A DNA stretch of 64,000 bases from JAYFRL01 sp034925905 (GTDB lineage Bacteria; Bacillota; Clostridia; Lachnospirales; Anaerotignaceae), in the NCBI GenBank assembly GCA_034925905.1, contig JAYFRL010000019.1, forward strand, positions 23,641-87,640. The letters run 5' to 3'. Below the pieces are notes generated by a model, which had not been told where the DNA came from, searched no databases, and worked only from the letters and a program-made list of their open reading frames with translations. Positions 52,722 to 62,000 of the stretch are shown here, piece after piece (positions within the stretch are counted from its first letter, which is position 1; each line of letters starts with the position of its first letter). A program made the translations under genes and the position numbers.

Positions 52722-53609
52722 ATGGAGAATACAAACAATTCCGTTAAAATGAATGAATATATAAGCAAGGCAAAAATACTGATAGAGGCTTTGCCCTATA
52801 TAAAAAGATTTTATGATAAAACTGTGGTTATAAAATACGGCGGAGCCGCTATGGTCAATTCCGATATAAAGAATTCGGTTATGCAGGATATAGCTTTGAT
52901 GAAGCTTGTAGGTATGCATCCGGTTATCGTTCATGGCGGGGGACCTGAAATAAACCATTTTCTTGAAAAAATGGATATAAAATCCAGCTTTATAGACGGG
53001 CTCCGCGTTACGGATGAAGATACCATGGAGGTTGTTGAAATGGTGCTTTCAGGCAAGGTTAATAAAGGCATAGTTGCCGAAATAGAGAAACAGGGCATGA
53101 AAGCCGTTGGAATATCAGGAAAAGACGGTGGTATATTAAACGCTGAAAAGATAAACAAAAAAGGAATAGACTACGGAAATGTGGGCGAGATTAAGAATGT
53201 TGACCCTTCTTTGATAAAAACTTTGATAAGAGATGATTTTATACCCGTTATTGCCCCTATAGGCAAAGATGAATACGGGAATACATACAACATAAATGCC
53301 GATTATGCGGCAGTTGCGATTGCGGGAGCGTTAAATGCGGAGAAGCTTGTATTTCTTACGGATGTTGAAGGAGTCCTTAGAGATGTTAAAGACCCTAATT
53401 CTCTTATGAGTTTTATAAAAGCAGACGCTGTCCCCGGGCTTATTGAAAACGGAGCTATTTCAGGAGGAATGATACCTAAAATAGAATGCTGTATGGCGGC
53501 AGTTGAAAAGGGTGTAAACAATGTGCATATTTTGGATGGAAGGGTTGAGCACTGCCTTATACTTGAAATATTCACACCTGAAGGCATAGGCAGCATGATT
53601 GAAAAATAA
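52722..53609 (+). CDS. argB: Acetylglutamate kinase
   Basis: 295-residue amino-acid kinase phosphorylating N-acetylglutamate. VIKYGGAAM (with the catalytic Lys), VHGGGPEINHFLEKM, GLRVTDEDTMEVVEMVLSG and the C-terminal ISGGMIPKIECC are hallmarks. The N-terminal extension before VIKYGG (about 35 residues) is of the arginine-inhibited type. It is in the arg operon, 26 bp after the second argJ. Confidence 0.97.
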   Translation: MENTNNSVKMNEYISKAKILIEALPYIKRFYDKTVVIKYGGAAMVNSDIKNSVMQDIALMKLVGMHPVIVHGGGPEINHFLEKMDIKSSFIDGLRVTDEDTMEVVEMVLSGKVNKGIVAEIEKQGMKAVGISGKDGGILNAEKINKKGIDYGNVGEIKNVDPSLIKTLIRDDFIPVIAPIGKDEYGNTYNINADYAAVAIAGALNAEKLVFLTDVEGVLRDVKDPNSLMSFIKADAVPGLIENGAISGGMIPKIECCMAAVEKGVNNVHILDGRVEHCLILEIFTPEGIGSMIEK

Positions 53610-53622
53610 AGGGGGTATTTAT

Positions 53623-54822
53623 ATGGGAAGCAAAATGGAGGAGCTTACAAACCTTGGTTCAAGCGTAATTATGAACACATACGGACGGTTTCCCGTTGCC
53701 TTGGATTATGGTGACGGTGTTTATATGTATGATGTTGAAGGCAAAAAATATATTGATTTTGTTGCGGGTATAGCGGTAAATTCGCTTGGCACAAACCACG
53801 AACGCCTTGTATCGGCGATTTCGGAACAGGCAAAAAAATTGATACACTGTTCAAACCTGTATTATACGGAACCTCAGATAAGCCTTGCAAAAGCACTTAC
53901 TGAAAACTCGGATTTTGATAAAGTTTTTTTCTGCAACAGCGGAGCGGAGGCTGTTGAATCAGCTTTAAAGCTTATGCGTAAATATGCGGATATGAAAGGA
54001 AAACCGGGGAAAGAAATAATAACTATGGAAAAATCATTCCACGGAAGAACATATGGAGCGGTAACCGCAACGGGGCAGGATAAGTATCATAAAGGCTTTG
54101 GCCCGCTTTTACCGGGTATAAAGCATGTCAAATATAATGATTTTGAAGCTTTAGAGTCTCAAGTTTCGGAAAAAACCTGTGGTATACTTATGGAGGTTAT
54201 GCAGGGCGAGGGCGGAATAATACCGGCTGATGCCAAGTATCTTAAAAAGGTAAGAGAGCTTTGTGACGAAAAGGATATACTCCTTGTTTTTGACGAGGTT
54301 CAAACGGGAGTGGGAAGAACCGGTGAGCTTTTTGCATACCAGCTTTTCGGAGTTGCACCCGATGGAGCAACATTTGCAAAGGGTCTTGCGGGCGGAGTAC
54401 CCATAGGGGCGTTTATGGCAAACGATAAGGCTGCTTCCGCTTTTAAGCCGGGAGATCATGCGTCAACCTTTGGAGGCAATCCTTTGGCAACAGCGGCGGC
54501 CGGAGTTGTTTTGGATGAGCTTTTAAACCGCGGACTGCTTGAAAATGTTAAGAAACAAGGCAAATATTTAAACGAAAAGCTTTTAAAGCTTCAGGAAAAG
54601 CATAAGGTGATAACGGATGTAAGGGGTATAGGCCTTATGCAGGGGGTTGAACTTTCTGTTGCGGTTGGGGATATAATATCGGAATGTATTAAAAAAGGTC
54701 TTTTTCTTGTTGGTGCGGGTCCAAATGTTATACGTTTTGTTCCTCCTCTTATAATAAAAGAAGAAAACATTGATGAGGCAATGGGTATTTTAGATAGTGC
54801 ATTAACTGAAAAGGGTTTATAA
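53623..54822 (+). CDS. argD: Acetylornithine aminotransferase
   Basis: 399-residue class III PLP aminotransferase. NSGAEAVESALKL (PLP phosphate site), SFHGRTYGAVTATGQ, VFDEVQTGVGRTG (Asp contacting PLP N1) and FAKGLAGG (the Schiff-base Lys) are present, and the late ASTFGGNPLATAA is conserved. The ATG at 53623 has GGGGG at 53611-53615; the in-frame ATG at 53599 lies inside the end of argB. Last arginine gene of the operon. argF and carAB are not in the window. Confidence 0.96.
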   Translation: MGSKMEELTNLGSSVIMNTYGRFPVALDYGDGVYMYDVEGKKYIDFVAGIAVNSLGTNHERLVSAISEQAKKLIHCSNLYYTEPQISLAKALTENSDFDKVFFCNSGAEAVESALKLMRKYADMKGKPGKEIITMEKSFHGRTYGAVTATGQDKYHKGFGPLLPGIKHVKYNDFEALESQVSEKTCGILMEVMQGEGGIIPADAKYLKKVRELCDEKDILLVFDEVQTGVGRTGELFAYQLFGVAPDGATFAKGLAGGVPIGAFMANDKAASAFKPGDHASTFGGNPLATAAAGVVLDELLNRGLLENVKKQGKYLNEKLLKLQEKHKVITDVRGIGLMQGVELSVAVGDIISECIKKGLFLVGAGPNVIRFVPPLIIKEENIDEAMGILDSALTEKGL

Positions 54823-54851
54823 TAAGATTATAAATTTTAGGAGGAGCTGCC

Positions 54852-55730
54852 ATGAAATTTCTTACATATCAATATCACGGAGTTGAAATATTAGGGATAC
54901 TCACAGATAAGGGAGTATATAATGTCAAAGATTTCGGGTTAAACTATGCTTCTATGAATGAACTTATCGTAAACATTACAGATGAAGAAATGAAGACCCT
55001 AAAGCTTGCCGTCAAAAATAGATTTAAACCTCTTAATTTTGAGGATATTAAGCTTTTGGCGCCAATACCTTACCCTTTGCAGGATGTTCTTTGCCTGGGG
55101 CTTAACTATGCGGATCATGCAAAAGAATATTCCAGCCATAAAAAAGAAACGGAAGAAACAGCAGAAAAACCAGTTGCCGTATATTTTTCAAAAAGAGTTA
55201 ATAAGGCCTCGGCAAGCGGAGATTTAATACCTAAGCATGAGGAAATAGTAACCGGATTGGACTATGAAGTTGAACTGGGCGTCGTGATTAAAAAAGACGC
55301 ATGGCAGGTTAAAGAAGAAGAAGCCTTTGATTATGTATTTGGGTATACGATTATAAATGACGTTACTTCAAGAGATATACAGTCAAGGCATAAGCAATGG
55401 TATTTTGGTAAAAGCCTGGACGGATTTTTACCCATGGGTCCCGTTTTAGTTACTGAGGACGAGTTTGAAAGACCGCCGGTTCTTAAAATAACCGCAAAAG
55501 TAAATGGGGAACTCCGTCAGAGCAGTTCGACTTCACTTTTAATCCATGGCATAGCAAAGGTTATCTGTGAGCTTACAAAAGGGATGACTCTAAAAGCGGG
55601 AACCATAATAGCCACCGGTACCCCGGCAGGCGTTGGTCTTGGTTTTAATCCACCGAAATATTTAAAATCAGGTGATGTTGTTGAATGTGAGATTGAAAAA
55701 ATAGGAGTGCTTGAAAATACGGTTGAATAA
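54852..55730 (+). CDS. Fumarylacetoacetate hydrolase (FAH) family protein
   Basis: 292-residue FAH-fold enzyme. LCLGLNYADHAKEYS (residues about 80-94), GLDYEVELGVVIKK (metal-binding Glu-x-Glu), IINDVTSRDIQ (metal Asp) and ATGTPAGVGLGFNPP are family signatures. Members act as 2-keto-4-pentenoate hydratases, oxaloacetate decarboxylases or acylpyruvases. It follows argD by 29 bp, so it is probably co-transcribed with the arginine genes although no arginine step needs it. A hydratase role feeding the aldolase of the 37-39 kb cluster is possible but purely inferred. Confidence 0.88.
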   Translation: MKFLTYQYHGVEILGILTDKGVYNVKDFGLNYASMNELIVNITDEEMKTLKLAVKNRFKPLNFEDIKLLAPIPYPLQDVLCLGLNYADHAKEYSSHKKETEETAEKPVAVYFSKRVNKASASGDLIPKHEEIVTGLDYEVELGVVIKKDAWQVKEEEAFDYVFGYTIINDVTSRDIQSRHKQWYFGKSLDGFLPMGPVLVTEDEFERPPVLKITAKVNGELRQSSSTSLLIHGIAKVICELTKGMTLKAGTIIATGTPAGVGLGFNPPKYLKSGDVVECEIEKIGVLENTVE

Positions 55731-55741
55731 TATTTATTAAG

Positions 55742-55774
55742 TTTAGGACGGCAGCATTTTGCAGCCGTCCTAAA
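55742..55774. terminator. Hairpin after the FAH gene
   Basis: TTTAGGACGGC (55742-55752) pairs perfectly with GCCGTCCTAAA (55764-55774). There is no T-run, so it may be a terminator or a mRNA 3' stabiliser of the arg operon. Confidence 0.7.
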
Positions 55775-56045
55775 TATTAATTCATTCTTTAAAAGTTGAT
55801 ATGCCTGTTGATTAAACAGTATAATTGTATTATTATTTTATTTATTCTCAAAAAGTGGTTAAGCAAGTTGTAATTATAGCCAAAGTATTTTTAAATATAT
55901 GGCAATAGAGCATAACAGAATATCAAAAAAGTTTGCTGTTTAATACATTTAACATAAAAAAAGTATGTTTACATATCTTTTTAGACTTATCCATATGTGT
56001 ATTTTGATTAAAATTTTAATAAAGTTGATTGTAAAATCAATGTTG

Positions 56046-56074
56046 TTGACGAAAAAAAGTGCTTGATGTATACT
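56046..56074 (+). promoter_or_regulatory. Sigma-A promoter of serC-serA
   Basis: TTGACG (56046-56051), 17-bp spacer, TATACT (56069-56074), 43 bp before the serC ATG. Confidence 0.72.
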
Positions 56075-56117
56075 GTAAACAATATTAAAGACATAAATAT
56101 TAAAGGAGGAATTTTTA

Positions 56118-57200
56118 ATGAAAAGAGTTTATAATTTTTCAGCAGGACCATCTACATTACCTCTTGAAGCTTTAGAAACGGCTCAGGGTGAGTTTTTGTG
56201 TTATAAAAATACCGGCATGTCGGTTTTGGAGATGAGTCATAGGTCAAAAGACTTTGAAGAAATATTAAACTCTGCCTCTGATGACTTAAGAAAGCTTATG
56301 TCCATACCTGATAACTATAAAATTCTTTTTCTTCAGGGAGGAGCTTCGACCCAGTTCGCAATGATTCCTTTAAACCTTATGAATAAAAATAATAAGGCTG
56401 ATTATGTTAAAACTGGTGTTTGGGCGAAAAAGGCAATTGCCGAAGCAAAGAAATACGGGACTGTAAATGTTGCGGCTTCTTCGGAGGATAAGACCTTTTC
56501 GTATATCCCGGAAATAGACAGCTCCATGGTAGATAAGGATGCGGATTATTTTCATATTACGTTAAACAACACCATATACGGAACAAGATACACCAAGCTT
56601 CCGGAAACAGGGAATGTTCCGCTTGTTGCCGATTTTTCATCCAATGTGCTTTCGGAAAAGCTTGATGTTTCAAAGTTTGGGCTTTTATATGCTGGGGCTC
56701 AGAAAAATCTCGGTCCTGCAGGCGTTACGCTTGTTATAATACGCGAAGATTTAATAGGGAATCCAATGAGCATAACCCCAACAATGCTTAATTATGAAAC
56801 GCACGCAAAAGAAAATTCACTTTTTAATACGCCTCCGACATTTGGAATATATTTTATGGGGCTTGTTTTAAAATGGTTTCTTGATATTGGCGGAATAGAT
56901 GCAATCCAAAAGAAAAACGAGGAAAAAGCGGCTTTGATTTATGATTTTCTTGATGCCTCAAAGCTTTTCAAAGGAACAGTAAATCCTAAAGACAGGTCTT
57001 TAATGAATGTCACTTTTATTCTTCCGACAGAAGAACTTAATTCAAAATTTATAAGCCTTGCAAAAGAAGAAAGCTTATGTAATCTAAAAGGTCACAGAAG
57101 TGTCGGAGGAATGAGAGCAAGCATTTATAACGCAATGCCTATTGAAGGGGTTGCCGCGCTTGTTAAGTTCATGGAGAAGTTTGAGAAAGAAAACAACTGA
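56118..57200 (+). CDS. serC: Phosphoserine aminotransferase
   Basis: 360-residue PLP enzyme converting 3-phosphohydroxypyruvate and glutamate to phosphoserine. It starts RVYNFSAGPSTLPLEAL; LQGGASTQFAM binds PLP phosphate; YAGAQKNLGPAGV holds the Schiff-base Lys (about residue 198). The late NLKGHRSVGGMRASIYNA motif is the SerC signature. Followed 13 bp later by serA, the enzyme of the preceding step. Ribosome site AAAGGAGGA. Confidence 0.97.
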   Translation: MKRVYNFSAGPSTLPLEALETAQGEFLCYKNTGMSVLEMSHRSKDFEEILNSASDDLRKLMSIPDNYKILFLQGGASTQFAMIPLNLMNKNNKADYVKTGVWAKKAIAEAKKYGTVNVAASSEDKTFSYIPEIDSSMVDKDADYFHITLNNTIYGTRYTKLPETGNVPLVADFSSNVLSEKLDVSKFGLLYAGAQKNLGPAGVTLVIIREDLIGNPMSITPTMLNYETHAKENSLFNTPPTFGIYFMGLVLKWFLDIGGIDAIQKKNEEKAALIYDFLDASKLFKGTVNPKDRSLMNVTFILPTEELNSKFISLAKEESLCNLKGHRSVGGMRASIYNAMPIEGVAALVKFMEKFEKENN

Positions 57201-57213
57201 AAGGGAGATAAAA

Positions 57214-58389
57214 ATGTTTAAAATATTAAAACCTAATTCAATTGCCAAAGCAGGCTTGGATATGCTTCCTGCCGATTTGTTTACTGTTGGCGGAGACGTG
57301 AAAGACCCTGACGGAATACTATTAAGAAGCTACAATATGCTTGATATGGAGCTTAACGACAATCTTCTCGCAGTTGCAAGGGCAGGAGCGGGGACAAATA
57401 ATATCCCCATAGATAGGTGCACTAAAAAGGGAGTAATAGTTTTTAATACTCCCGGCGCAAACGCAAACGCAGTTAAGGAGCTTGTTATAGCAGGTCTTTT
57501 AATGTCATCAAGGAAGATTGTTGAAGGAATTGAATGGGTTAAAACCTTAAAAGGCCAGGAAAACATAGAAAAAACTGTTGAATCAGGCAAATCAAGTTTT
57601 GTAGGTCCTGAGATATACGGCAAAAAGCTTGGGGTTATAGGTCTTGGAGCAGTTGGAGTTTTGGTTGCAAATGCTGCACGCGACCTTGGCATGGATGTCT
57701 TTGGGTATGACCCGTTTCTTTCGGTTGACGCTGCATGGCATCTAAAACGCTCAATAAAGAGAGCTGAGTCTATACAGGAAATAGCATCTCAGTGTGATTA
57801 CATAACAATTCATATTCCTTTAAACGATAAAACAAGAAATACCTTCAATAAAGATGTTTTCGCCATAACAAAAGAAGGAGCAAGGCTTTTAAACTTCTCA
57901 AGAGATGGGATTGTAAATAACAATGACCTTAAAGAGGCTTTAAAATCCGGCATAGTGAGCAAATATGTAACTGATTTTGCAAGCGAAGATTTGATTGGCG
58001 TTGAAAATATCATAGTAACGCCCCATCTTGGGGCTTCAACTCCAGAATCTGAAGAAAATTGCGCTGTTATGGCTGCCGACCAATTGCGTGAATATATTTT
58101 AAGCGGAAATATAACAAATTCTGTTAATTTCCCTGATTGTTATGTTCAGGATACAGGCAAGGCAAGGGTTGCTATAATACATAACAATGTACCTAATGTT
58201 GTAGGAACAATAACTACAGCTTTTGCAAAAGAAGGAATAAACATAGACAACATGATAAATAAGAGCCGAGGAGCCGTTGCATATACACTTATTGATGTTG
58301 ATTCCTTAAATGGGAAAACAGAGAGTATATTAAAAGAACTCTCAAACTTCGAGCCAGTGTTTAAAACAAGAATAATAAGAGAATTATAA
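57214..58389 (+). CDS. serA: D-3-phosphoglycerate dehydrogenase with ACT domain
   Basis: 391-residue NAD-dependent dehydrogenase, first step of serine synthesis. RAGAGTNNIPIDRCTKKG, the Rossmann loop GLGAVGVLVANAARDLG, and VTPHLGASTPESEENC (catalytic His) are clear. A C-terminal ACT domain (about 318-391; VPNVVGTITTAFAKEGINI) probably gives serine feedback. The ATG at 57214 follows AAAGGGAG at 57200-57207; the in-frame ATG at 57142 lies within serC. serB is not in the window. Confidence 0.96.
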   Translation: MFKILKPNSIAKAGLDMLPADLFTVGGDVKDPDGILLRSYNMLDMELNDNLLAVARAGAGTNNIPIDRCTKKGVIVFNTPGANANAVKELVIAGLLMSSRKIVEGIEWVKTLKGQENIEKTVESGKSSFVGPEIYGKKLGVIGLGAVGVLVANAARDLGMDVFGYDPFLSVDAAWHLKRSIKRAESIQEIASQCDYITIHIPLNDKTRNTFNKDVFAITKEGARLLNFSRDGIVNNNDLKEALKSGIVSKYVTDFASEDLIGVENIIVTPHLGASTPESEENCAVMAADQLREYILSGNITNSVNFPDCYVQDTGKARVAIIHNNVPNVVGTITTAFAKEGINIDNMINKSRGAVAYTLIDVDSLNGKTESILKELSNFEPVFKTRIIREL

Positions 58390-58392
58390 ATT

Positions 58393-58422
58393 AAAAGCAC
58401 AGCCAAAATAGGCTGTGCTTTT
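58393..58422. terminator. Rho-independent terminator after serA
   Basis: AAAAGCACAGCC (58393-58404), AAAATA loop, GGCTGTGCTTTT (58411-58422): perfect 12-bp stem with T end. Confidence 0.93.
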
Positions 58423-58432
58423 ATGTCTGTTT

Positions 58433-58465
58433 ATGATATAGTAATTGTATACTATATTATATCAT
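58433..58465. promoter_or_regulatory. Nested inverted repeats before the pdaA-like gene
   Basis: ATGATATA (58433-58440) / TATATCAT (58458-58465) enclose TATAGTA (58437-58443) / TACTATA (58450-58456). TATACTA at 58448-58454 resembles a sigma-G-type -10, with a weak -35 (GTCTG, 58425-58429) 18 bp upstream. It could be a forespore promoter or an operator. Confidence 0.35.
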
Positions 58466-58483
58466 TAACCAGGGGGGATACGG

Positions 58484-59617
58484 ATGAAAAAATTTTTTTT
58501 GCTTGTTTTGGTATTGTTTACTTTGTCTGTAGCTGGCTGCAAGGGGAATAAGGAAAATATCCCTCAGATATCGGAAAAACAGGAAGAAATAAGCAAAAAT
58601 GATTCTCTTGTCAAGGAAGCTTTTGCTTCAGGCAACGAAGAAAATGAAGAAGAAAAAGAACTCGAAGAAGAAAAAGAACCCGAAGAAGAAAAAGAAGATG
58701 AAGAAGACGAAATCACAAAAGAAATAAAGAATACACCTTCGGACGAGATTCTTAAAAAAGCGCCTGACCAACCAACTGAAAACAGCTCTTCTGTTGGTTA
58801 TAATGATAAGAAGTCGTGGTGGTTTAAACGTAATTCAGAGCATACTCCGCCATCTGCCCAAATGGAAATAGATATAAGACAATACGGTGGATATTATCTT
58901 GGAAACACAGATGAAAGAGTTATATATCTCACGTTTGATGAAGGTTATGAAAACGGATACACCTCTAAAATACTTGATGTTTTAAAAGAAAACGATGTGA
59001 AAGCAGCGTTTTTTGTAACGGAACCATATATTGAAAAAGATCCCGAGCTTATTTTAAGAATGAAAAACGAAGGCCATGTAGTTGGCAACCATACAACGAC
59101 TCATCCTGAAATGCCTAGCTTAACGGATGACGAGCTTTTCGGCGAAATAACCCAGTGTGAAAATGCTTATGCCGAATTAACGGGAGAACCAATGGATAAG
59201 TTTTTAAGACCTCCGGGTGGAGTTTACAGCATAAGAACCCTTGAAAAAACTTTGGCTGCCGGATATAAAACAATATTCTGGAGCTATGCCTATAAAGACT
59301 GGGAGGTAGACAACCAACCGGGAACAGTTGAAGCCTATAATATGTTTGTAAACAATTACCATAATGGAGCAATAATTTTGCTTCATGCTGTTTCCCAGTC
59401 AAATACGGAAGCCTTAAACAGTATAATAAAGACGATGAAAGAAAAAGGTTACCGTTTTGCAAGTCTTTATGAGCTCCCGGAATATGACCTTATTGATGTG
59501 GGCCAAAACGGAAGCCCTGACATTGAATTGGAAGAAGAAGTCAACACATCTGATGATTCGCTAACGGAAACTTCGCAGGAAAACGGAAATACTTCGGAAG
59601 GAACTGAAAATTCTTGA
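58484..59617 (+). CDS. pdaA: Polysaccharide deacetylase, delta-lactam-biosynthetic PdaA-like
   Basis: 377-residue lipoprotein (lipobox VAGC, Cys near residue 19) with an acidic linker of EEEKE-type repeats (about 50-85) and a NodB deacetylase domain (about 135-335). YLTFDEGYENGYTSK holds the catalytic Asp, and GNHTTTHPEM the H-x3-H zinc site. The DEGYENGYT sequence is typical of PdaA, which removes the N-acetyl group to start muramic-delta-lactam in spore cortex. The Ser/Thr/Glu-rich tail after residue 345 is unusual. The symbol is given by resemblance; another peptidoglycan deacetylase is possible. Confidence 0.85.
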   Translation: MKKFFLLVLVLFTLSVAGCKGNKENIPQISEKQEEISKNDSLVKEAFASGNEENEEEKELEEEKEPEEEKEDEEDEITKEIKNTPSDEILKKAPDQPTENSSSVGYNDKKSWWFKRNSEHTPPSAQMEIDIRQYGGYYLGNTDERVIYLTFDEGYENGYTSKILDVLKENDVKAAFFVTEPYIEKDPELILRMKNEGHVVGNHTTTHPEMPSLTDDELFGEITQCENAYAELTGEPMDKFLRPPGGVYSIRTLEKTLAAGYKTIFWSYAYKDWEVDNQPGTVEAYNMFVNNYHNGAIILLHAVSQSNTEALNSIIKTMKEKGYRFASLYELPEYDLIDVGQNGSPDIELEEEVNTSDDSLTETSQENGNTSEGTENS

Positions 59618-59738
59618 AACCAAGAAATCGGAAGTGAAATAGAATAAAATATACACAAATAAAAAACGAAGGAATTTGCCTATATAAAATGTTTATTAAA
59701 AAGTGCTTTATTTGGATGATGTATTATCACGATAATGC

Positions 59739-59767
59739 TTGATTTAATTGGTGTGATGTGATATCAT
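59739..59767 (+). promoter_or_regulatory. Probable sigma-A promoter of the PTS IIC gene
   Basis: TTGATT (59739-59744), 17-bp spacer, TATCAT (59762-59767), about 64 bp before the start codon. Confidence 0.55.
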
Positions 59768-59830
59768 TCCTTTCAATAATATTTTTAATAACTTTTTTTA
59801 GTATTTAAATATATTTTGGAGGGGAAACAA

Positions 59831-60907
59831 TTGGAGACAAAAACAAGATGGCAGAGGTTTTTGAAAAGGTATTTTATTGACGGGTTGAACGGAATGGCTT
59901 TAGGTCTTTTCTGTTCCCTTATTGTAGGCCTTATAATAAAGCAGATAGGCGGCCTTATCGGAGGAAACATTGGAAGCTTTATAATAAGCCTCGGGACAAT
60001 AGCGTCAATATCAACGGGCGCTGCGATAGGAGTAGGAAGCGCATATATGCTCGGTTCTGCAAAATTAATAATTTTTGCATCGGGGATAACGGGCCTTTTT
60101 GGAGCAAATGCTGCAAGTTTTTTAGCCGGGACTTTGTTTTCGGAAAAAGGAGCTGTTATACTTACAGGACCAGGAGACCCGCTTGGAGCTTTTCTTGCCG
60201 CCCTTGCAGGAATTGAAATCGGAAGGCTTGTTTCAGGTAAAACCAAAGTTGATATTTTGCTTACGCCAATGGTTACAATAGTTTCAGGATGCATTATAGG
60301 AGCTATTATAGGCCCGCCGCTTTCGGCAGGCATGAAATGGCTTGGAGATATGATAGTTATCGCAACGGAACTCCAGCCGTTCCTTATGGGTATAGTTATC
60401 TCGGTTGTAATGGGCATGGTGCTTACTTTGCCTATAAGCTCCGCAGCTCTTTCTATAATACTTGGTTTGAGCGGTTTGCCGGCGGGAGCTGCCACAGTTG
60501 GATGTTCAACTCAAATGATAGGCTTTGCGGTTGCAAGTTTTAAGGAAAATAAATGGGACGGGCTTTTGGCTCAAGGTCTCGGAACTTCAATGCTTCAAGT
60601 TCCTAATATAGTTAAAAACCCCAAAATATGGATACCACCAATACTTGCCAGCGCAATTTTAGGCCCGATTTCAACCATGGTGTTTAAAATGCAAAACAAT
60701 CCTTCGGGTGGAGGAATGGGGACTTCGGGTTTGGTTGGTCAGATAATGACATGGCAAACCATGTCTGCGGATACGGCTCCGGTCATGCTTATAACAAAAA
60801 TATTACTGCTTCATTTTATACTCCCAGCAATATTAACCCTTATAATTTCTGAATATATGCGTAAAAAAGGTTATATAAAAGACGGAGATATGAAGCTTTC
60901 GGTTTAA
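59831..60907 (+). CDS. PTS_EIIC_2-type membrane protein, orphan
   Basis: 358-residue integral membrane protein with about eight to ten helices, Gly-rich. The features RYFIDGLNGMALGLFCSLIVG, GDPLGAFLAALAGIEIGRLVSGKTKVDI (split) and LPISSAALSIILGLSGLPAGAATVGC fit the PTS_EIIC_2 (PF13303) family. No IIA or IIB gene is adjacent, and the family includes members without known sugars. TTG start at 59831 with GGAGGGG at 59818-59824; an in-frame TTG at 59816 overlaps the ribosome site. Substrate unknown. Confidence 0.82.
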   Translation: METKTRWQRFLKRYFIDGLNGMALGLFCSLIVGLIIKQIGGLIGGNIGSFIISLGTIASISTGAAIGVGSAYMLGSAKLIIFASGITGLFGANAASFLAGTLFSEKGAVILTGPGDPLGAFLAALAGIEIGRLVSGKTKVDILLTPMVTIVSGCIIGAIIGPPLSAGMKWLGDMIVIATELQPFLMGIVISVVMGMVLTLPISSAALSIILGLSGLPAGAATVGCSTQMIGFAVASFKENKWDGLLAQGLGTSMLQVPNIVKNPKIWIPPILASAILGPISTMVFKMQNNPSGGGMGTSGLVGQIMTWQTMSADTAPVMLITKILLLHFILPAILTLIISEYMRKKGYIKDGDMKLSV

Positions 60908-60912
60908 TTTTT

Positions 60913-60954
60913 CAAACAAAAAACCCCTTAATAGTTTAAGGGGTTTTTTGTTTG
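60913..60954. terminator. Strong bidirectional terminator
   Basis: A perfect 19-bp stem (60913-60931 with 60936-60954; core ACCCCTTAA / TTAAGGGGT) and a 4-base loop. A- and T-rich outer arms serve both the PTS gene and the converging aldo/keto reductase gene. Confidence 0.95.
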
Positions 60955-60989
60955 ACTGGATTACAGGTTATTTAGGAAATAGTCAAAAA

Positions 60990-62000
60990 TTATTTTTTAA
61001 ATGCTTTATATGCCGCAAGATTTTTCTTTAAAAGATTTGGAGTATCAAGCCCATAGGGGCAGTGGCTTTTACAATTGTTGCAGCCGATGCAGTCCTCTAT
61101 TTTTCTCATTTCCTCCTGCCAATACGGGGTTAGATATATATCGGAAGGAGCCCTGTGAAGCAGAAGATTCATCCTTGCGCACATCTTTATGTCTATACCT
61201 ACGGGACAAGGCATGCAATATCCGCAGCCGCGGCAAAACTCGTCTTTTAATTCATCCATGTCTTTTTTTATTATTGCTTCCGTTTCTTTTGTCATGTAAG
61301 GCGGATTATCATTATAAGAAACAAACTCCATAAGCTCGTTCATATGTTGTATCCCCCAAATAGGAACGACGTTGTCAAACTGAGACATAAAAGCATAGGC
61401 AACCTTTGAATCATTTATAAGACCGCCTGAAAGAGCCTTCATTGCTATAAAGCCTACGTTTTTTTCTTTGCATTTTTTTATAAGATCCAGTTCTCTTTCA
61501 GTTGCAAGATAACTGAAAGGAAATTGGAGAGTTTCATACAAACCGGAATCTATTGCTTCATTTGCAAGCTCAAGCCTGTGGTTTGTAAACCCTATATGGT
61601 GTATTTTTCCGACTGTTTTTGCAACGAGCATAGCTTCATAAAGCCCTGTTCCATCTCCTGGTTTTGGGCAAAAAGAAGGATTGTGAAATTGATATATGTC
61701 TATGTAGTCTGTATTAAGGTTTTCGAGACTTGCTTTTAAATCATTCCAAAAGTCATCGGTATTTTTAGCCATTGTTTTCGTGGCTATAAATATGCTTTCT
61801 CTTACAGGGCTTAACGCTGCGCCAATCTTTTTTTCACTGTCACTGTAAAATCTGGCGGTATCAAAAAAATTTATTTTATTTTCATAAGCGGTTTTCAATA
61901 TCAAAACGGCGTCTTCCATATTTCGCCTTTGAATTGGAAGAGCGCCAAACCCATTTTTATTAACGGTTATTTCTGTGCTGCCTAAAGTTACTCTTTGCAC
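60990..62000 (-). CDS. Aldo/keto reductase with C-terminal 2x[4Fe-4S] ferredoxin domain
   Basis: 336-residue oxidoreductase. The AKR barrel (about 1-255) has the catalytic Asp/Tyr in FFDTARFYSDSEKKIG, Lys in FIATKTMAKN, and His in IYQFHNPS. The tail carries two cluster motifs, CRGCGYCMPCPVGID and CIGCNNCKSHCPYGLD, as in clostridial iron-sulfur AKRs. The clusters suggest electron input from ferredoxin rather than only NAD(P)H. Substrate unknown. It is monocistronic, convergent with the PTS gene and divergent from the next gene. Confidence 0.93.
   Translation of the reverse strand: MQRVTLGSTEITVNKNGFGALPIQRRNMEDAVLILKTAYENKINFFDTARFYSDSEKKIGAALSPVRESIFIATKTMAKNTDDFWNDLKASLENLNTDYIDIYQFHNPSFCPKPGDGTGLYEAMLVAKTVGKIHHIGFTNHRLELANEAIDSGLYETLQFPFSYLATERELDLIKKCKEKNVGFIAMKALSGGLINDSKVAYAFMSQFDNVVPIWGIQHMNELMEFVSYNDNPPYMTKETEAIIKKDMDELKDEFCRGCGYCMPCPVGIDIKMCARMNLLLHRAPSDIYLTPYWQEEMRKIEDCIGCNNCKSHCPYGLDTPNLLKKNLAAYKAFKK

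Larger units (their letters stand above)
55731..56117. other. 387-bp intergenic region before serC
   Basis: Apart from the hairpin at 55742-55774 and the serC promoter at 56046-56074, there is GTTTACA (55968-55974) matched by TGTAAAC (56074-56080), a wide inverted repeat around the promoter. No gene or riboswitch is recognised. Confidence 0.5.

Noticed and set aside
55731..56117. T-box or other riboswitch before serC
   Set aside because: No T-box sequence, serine codon specifier or known aptamer core could be found.
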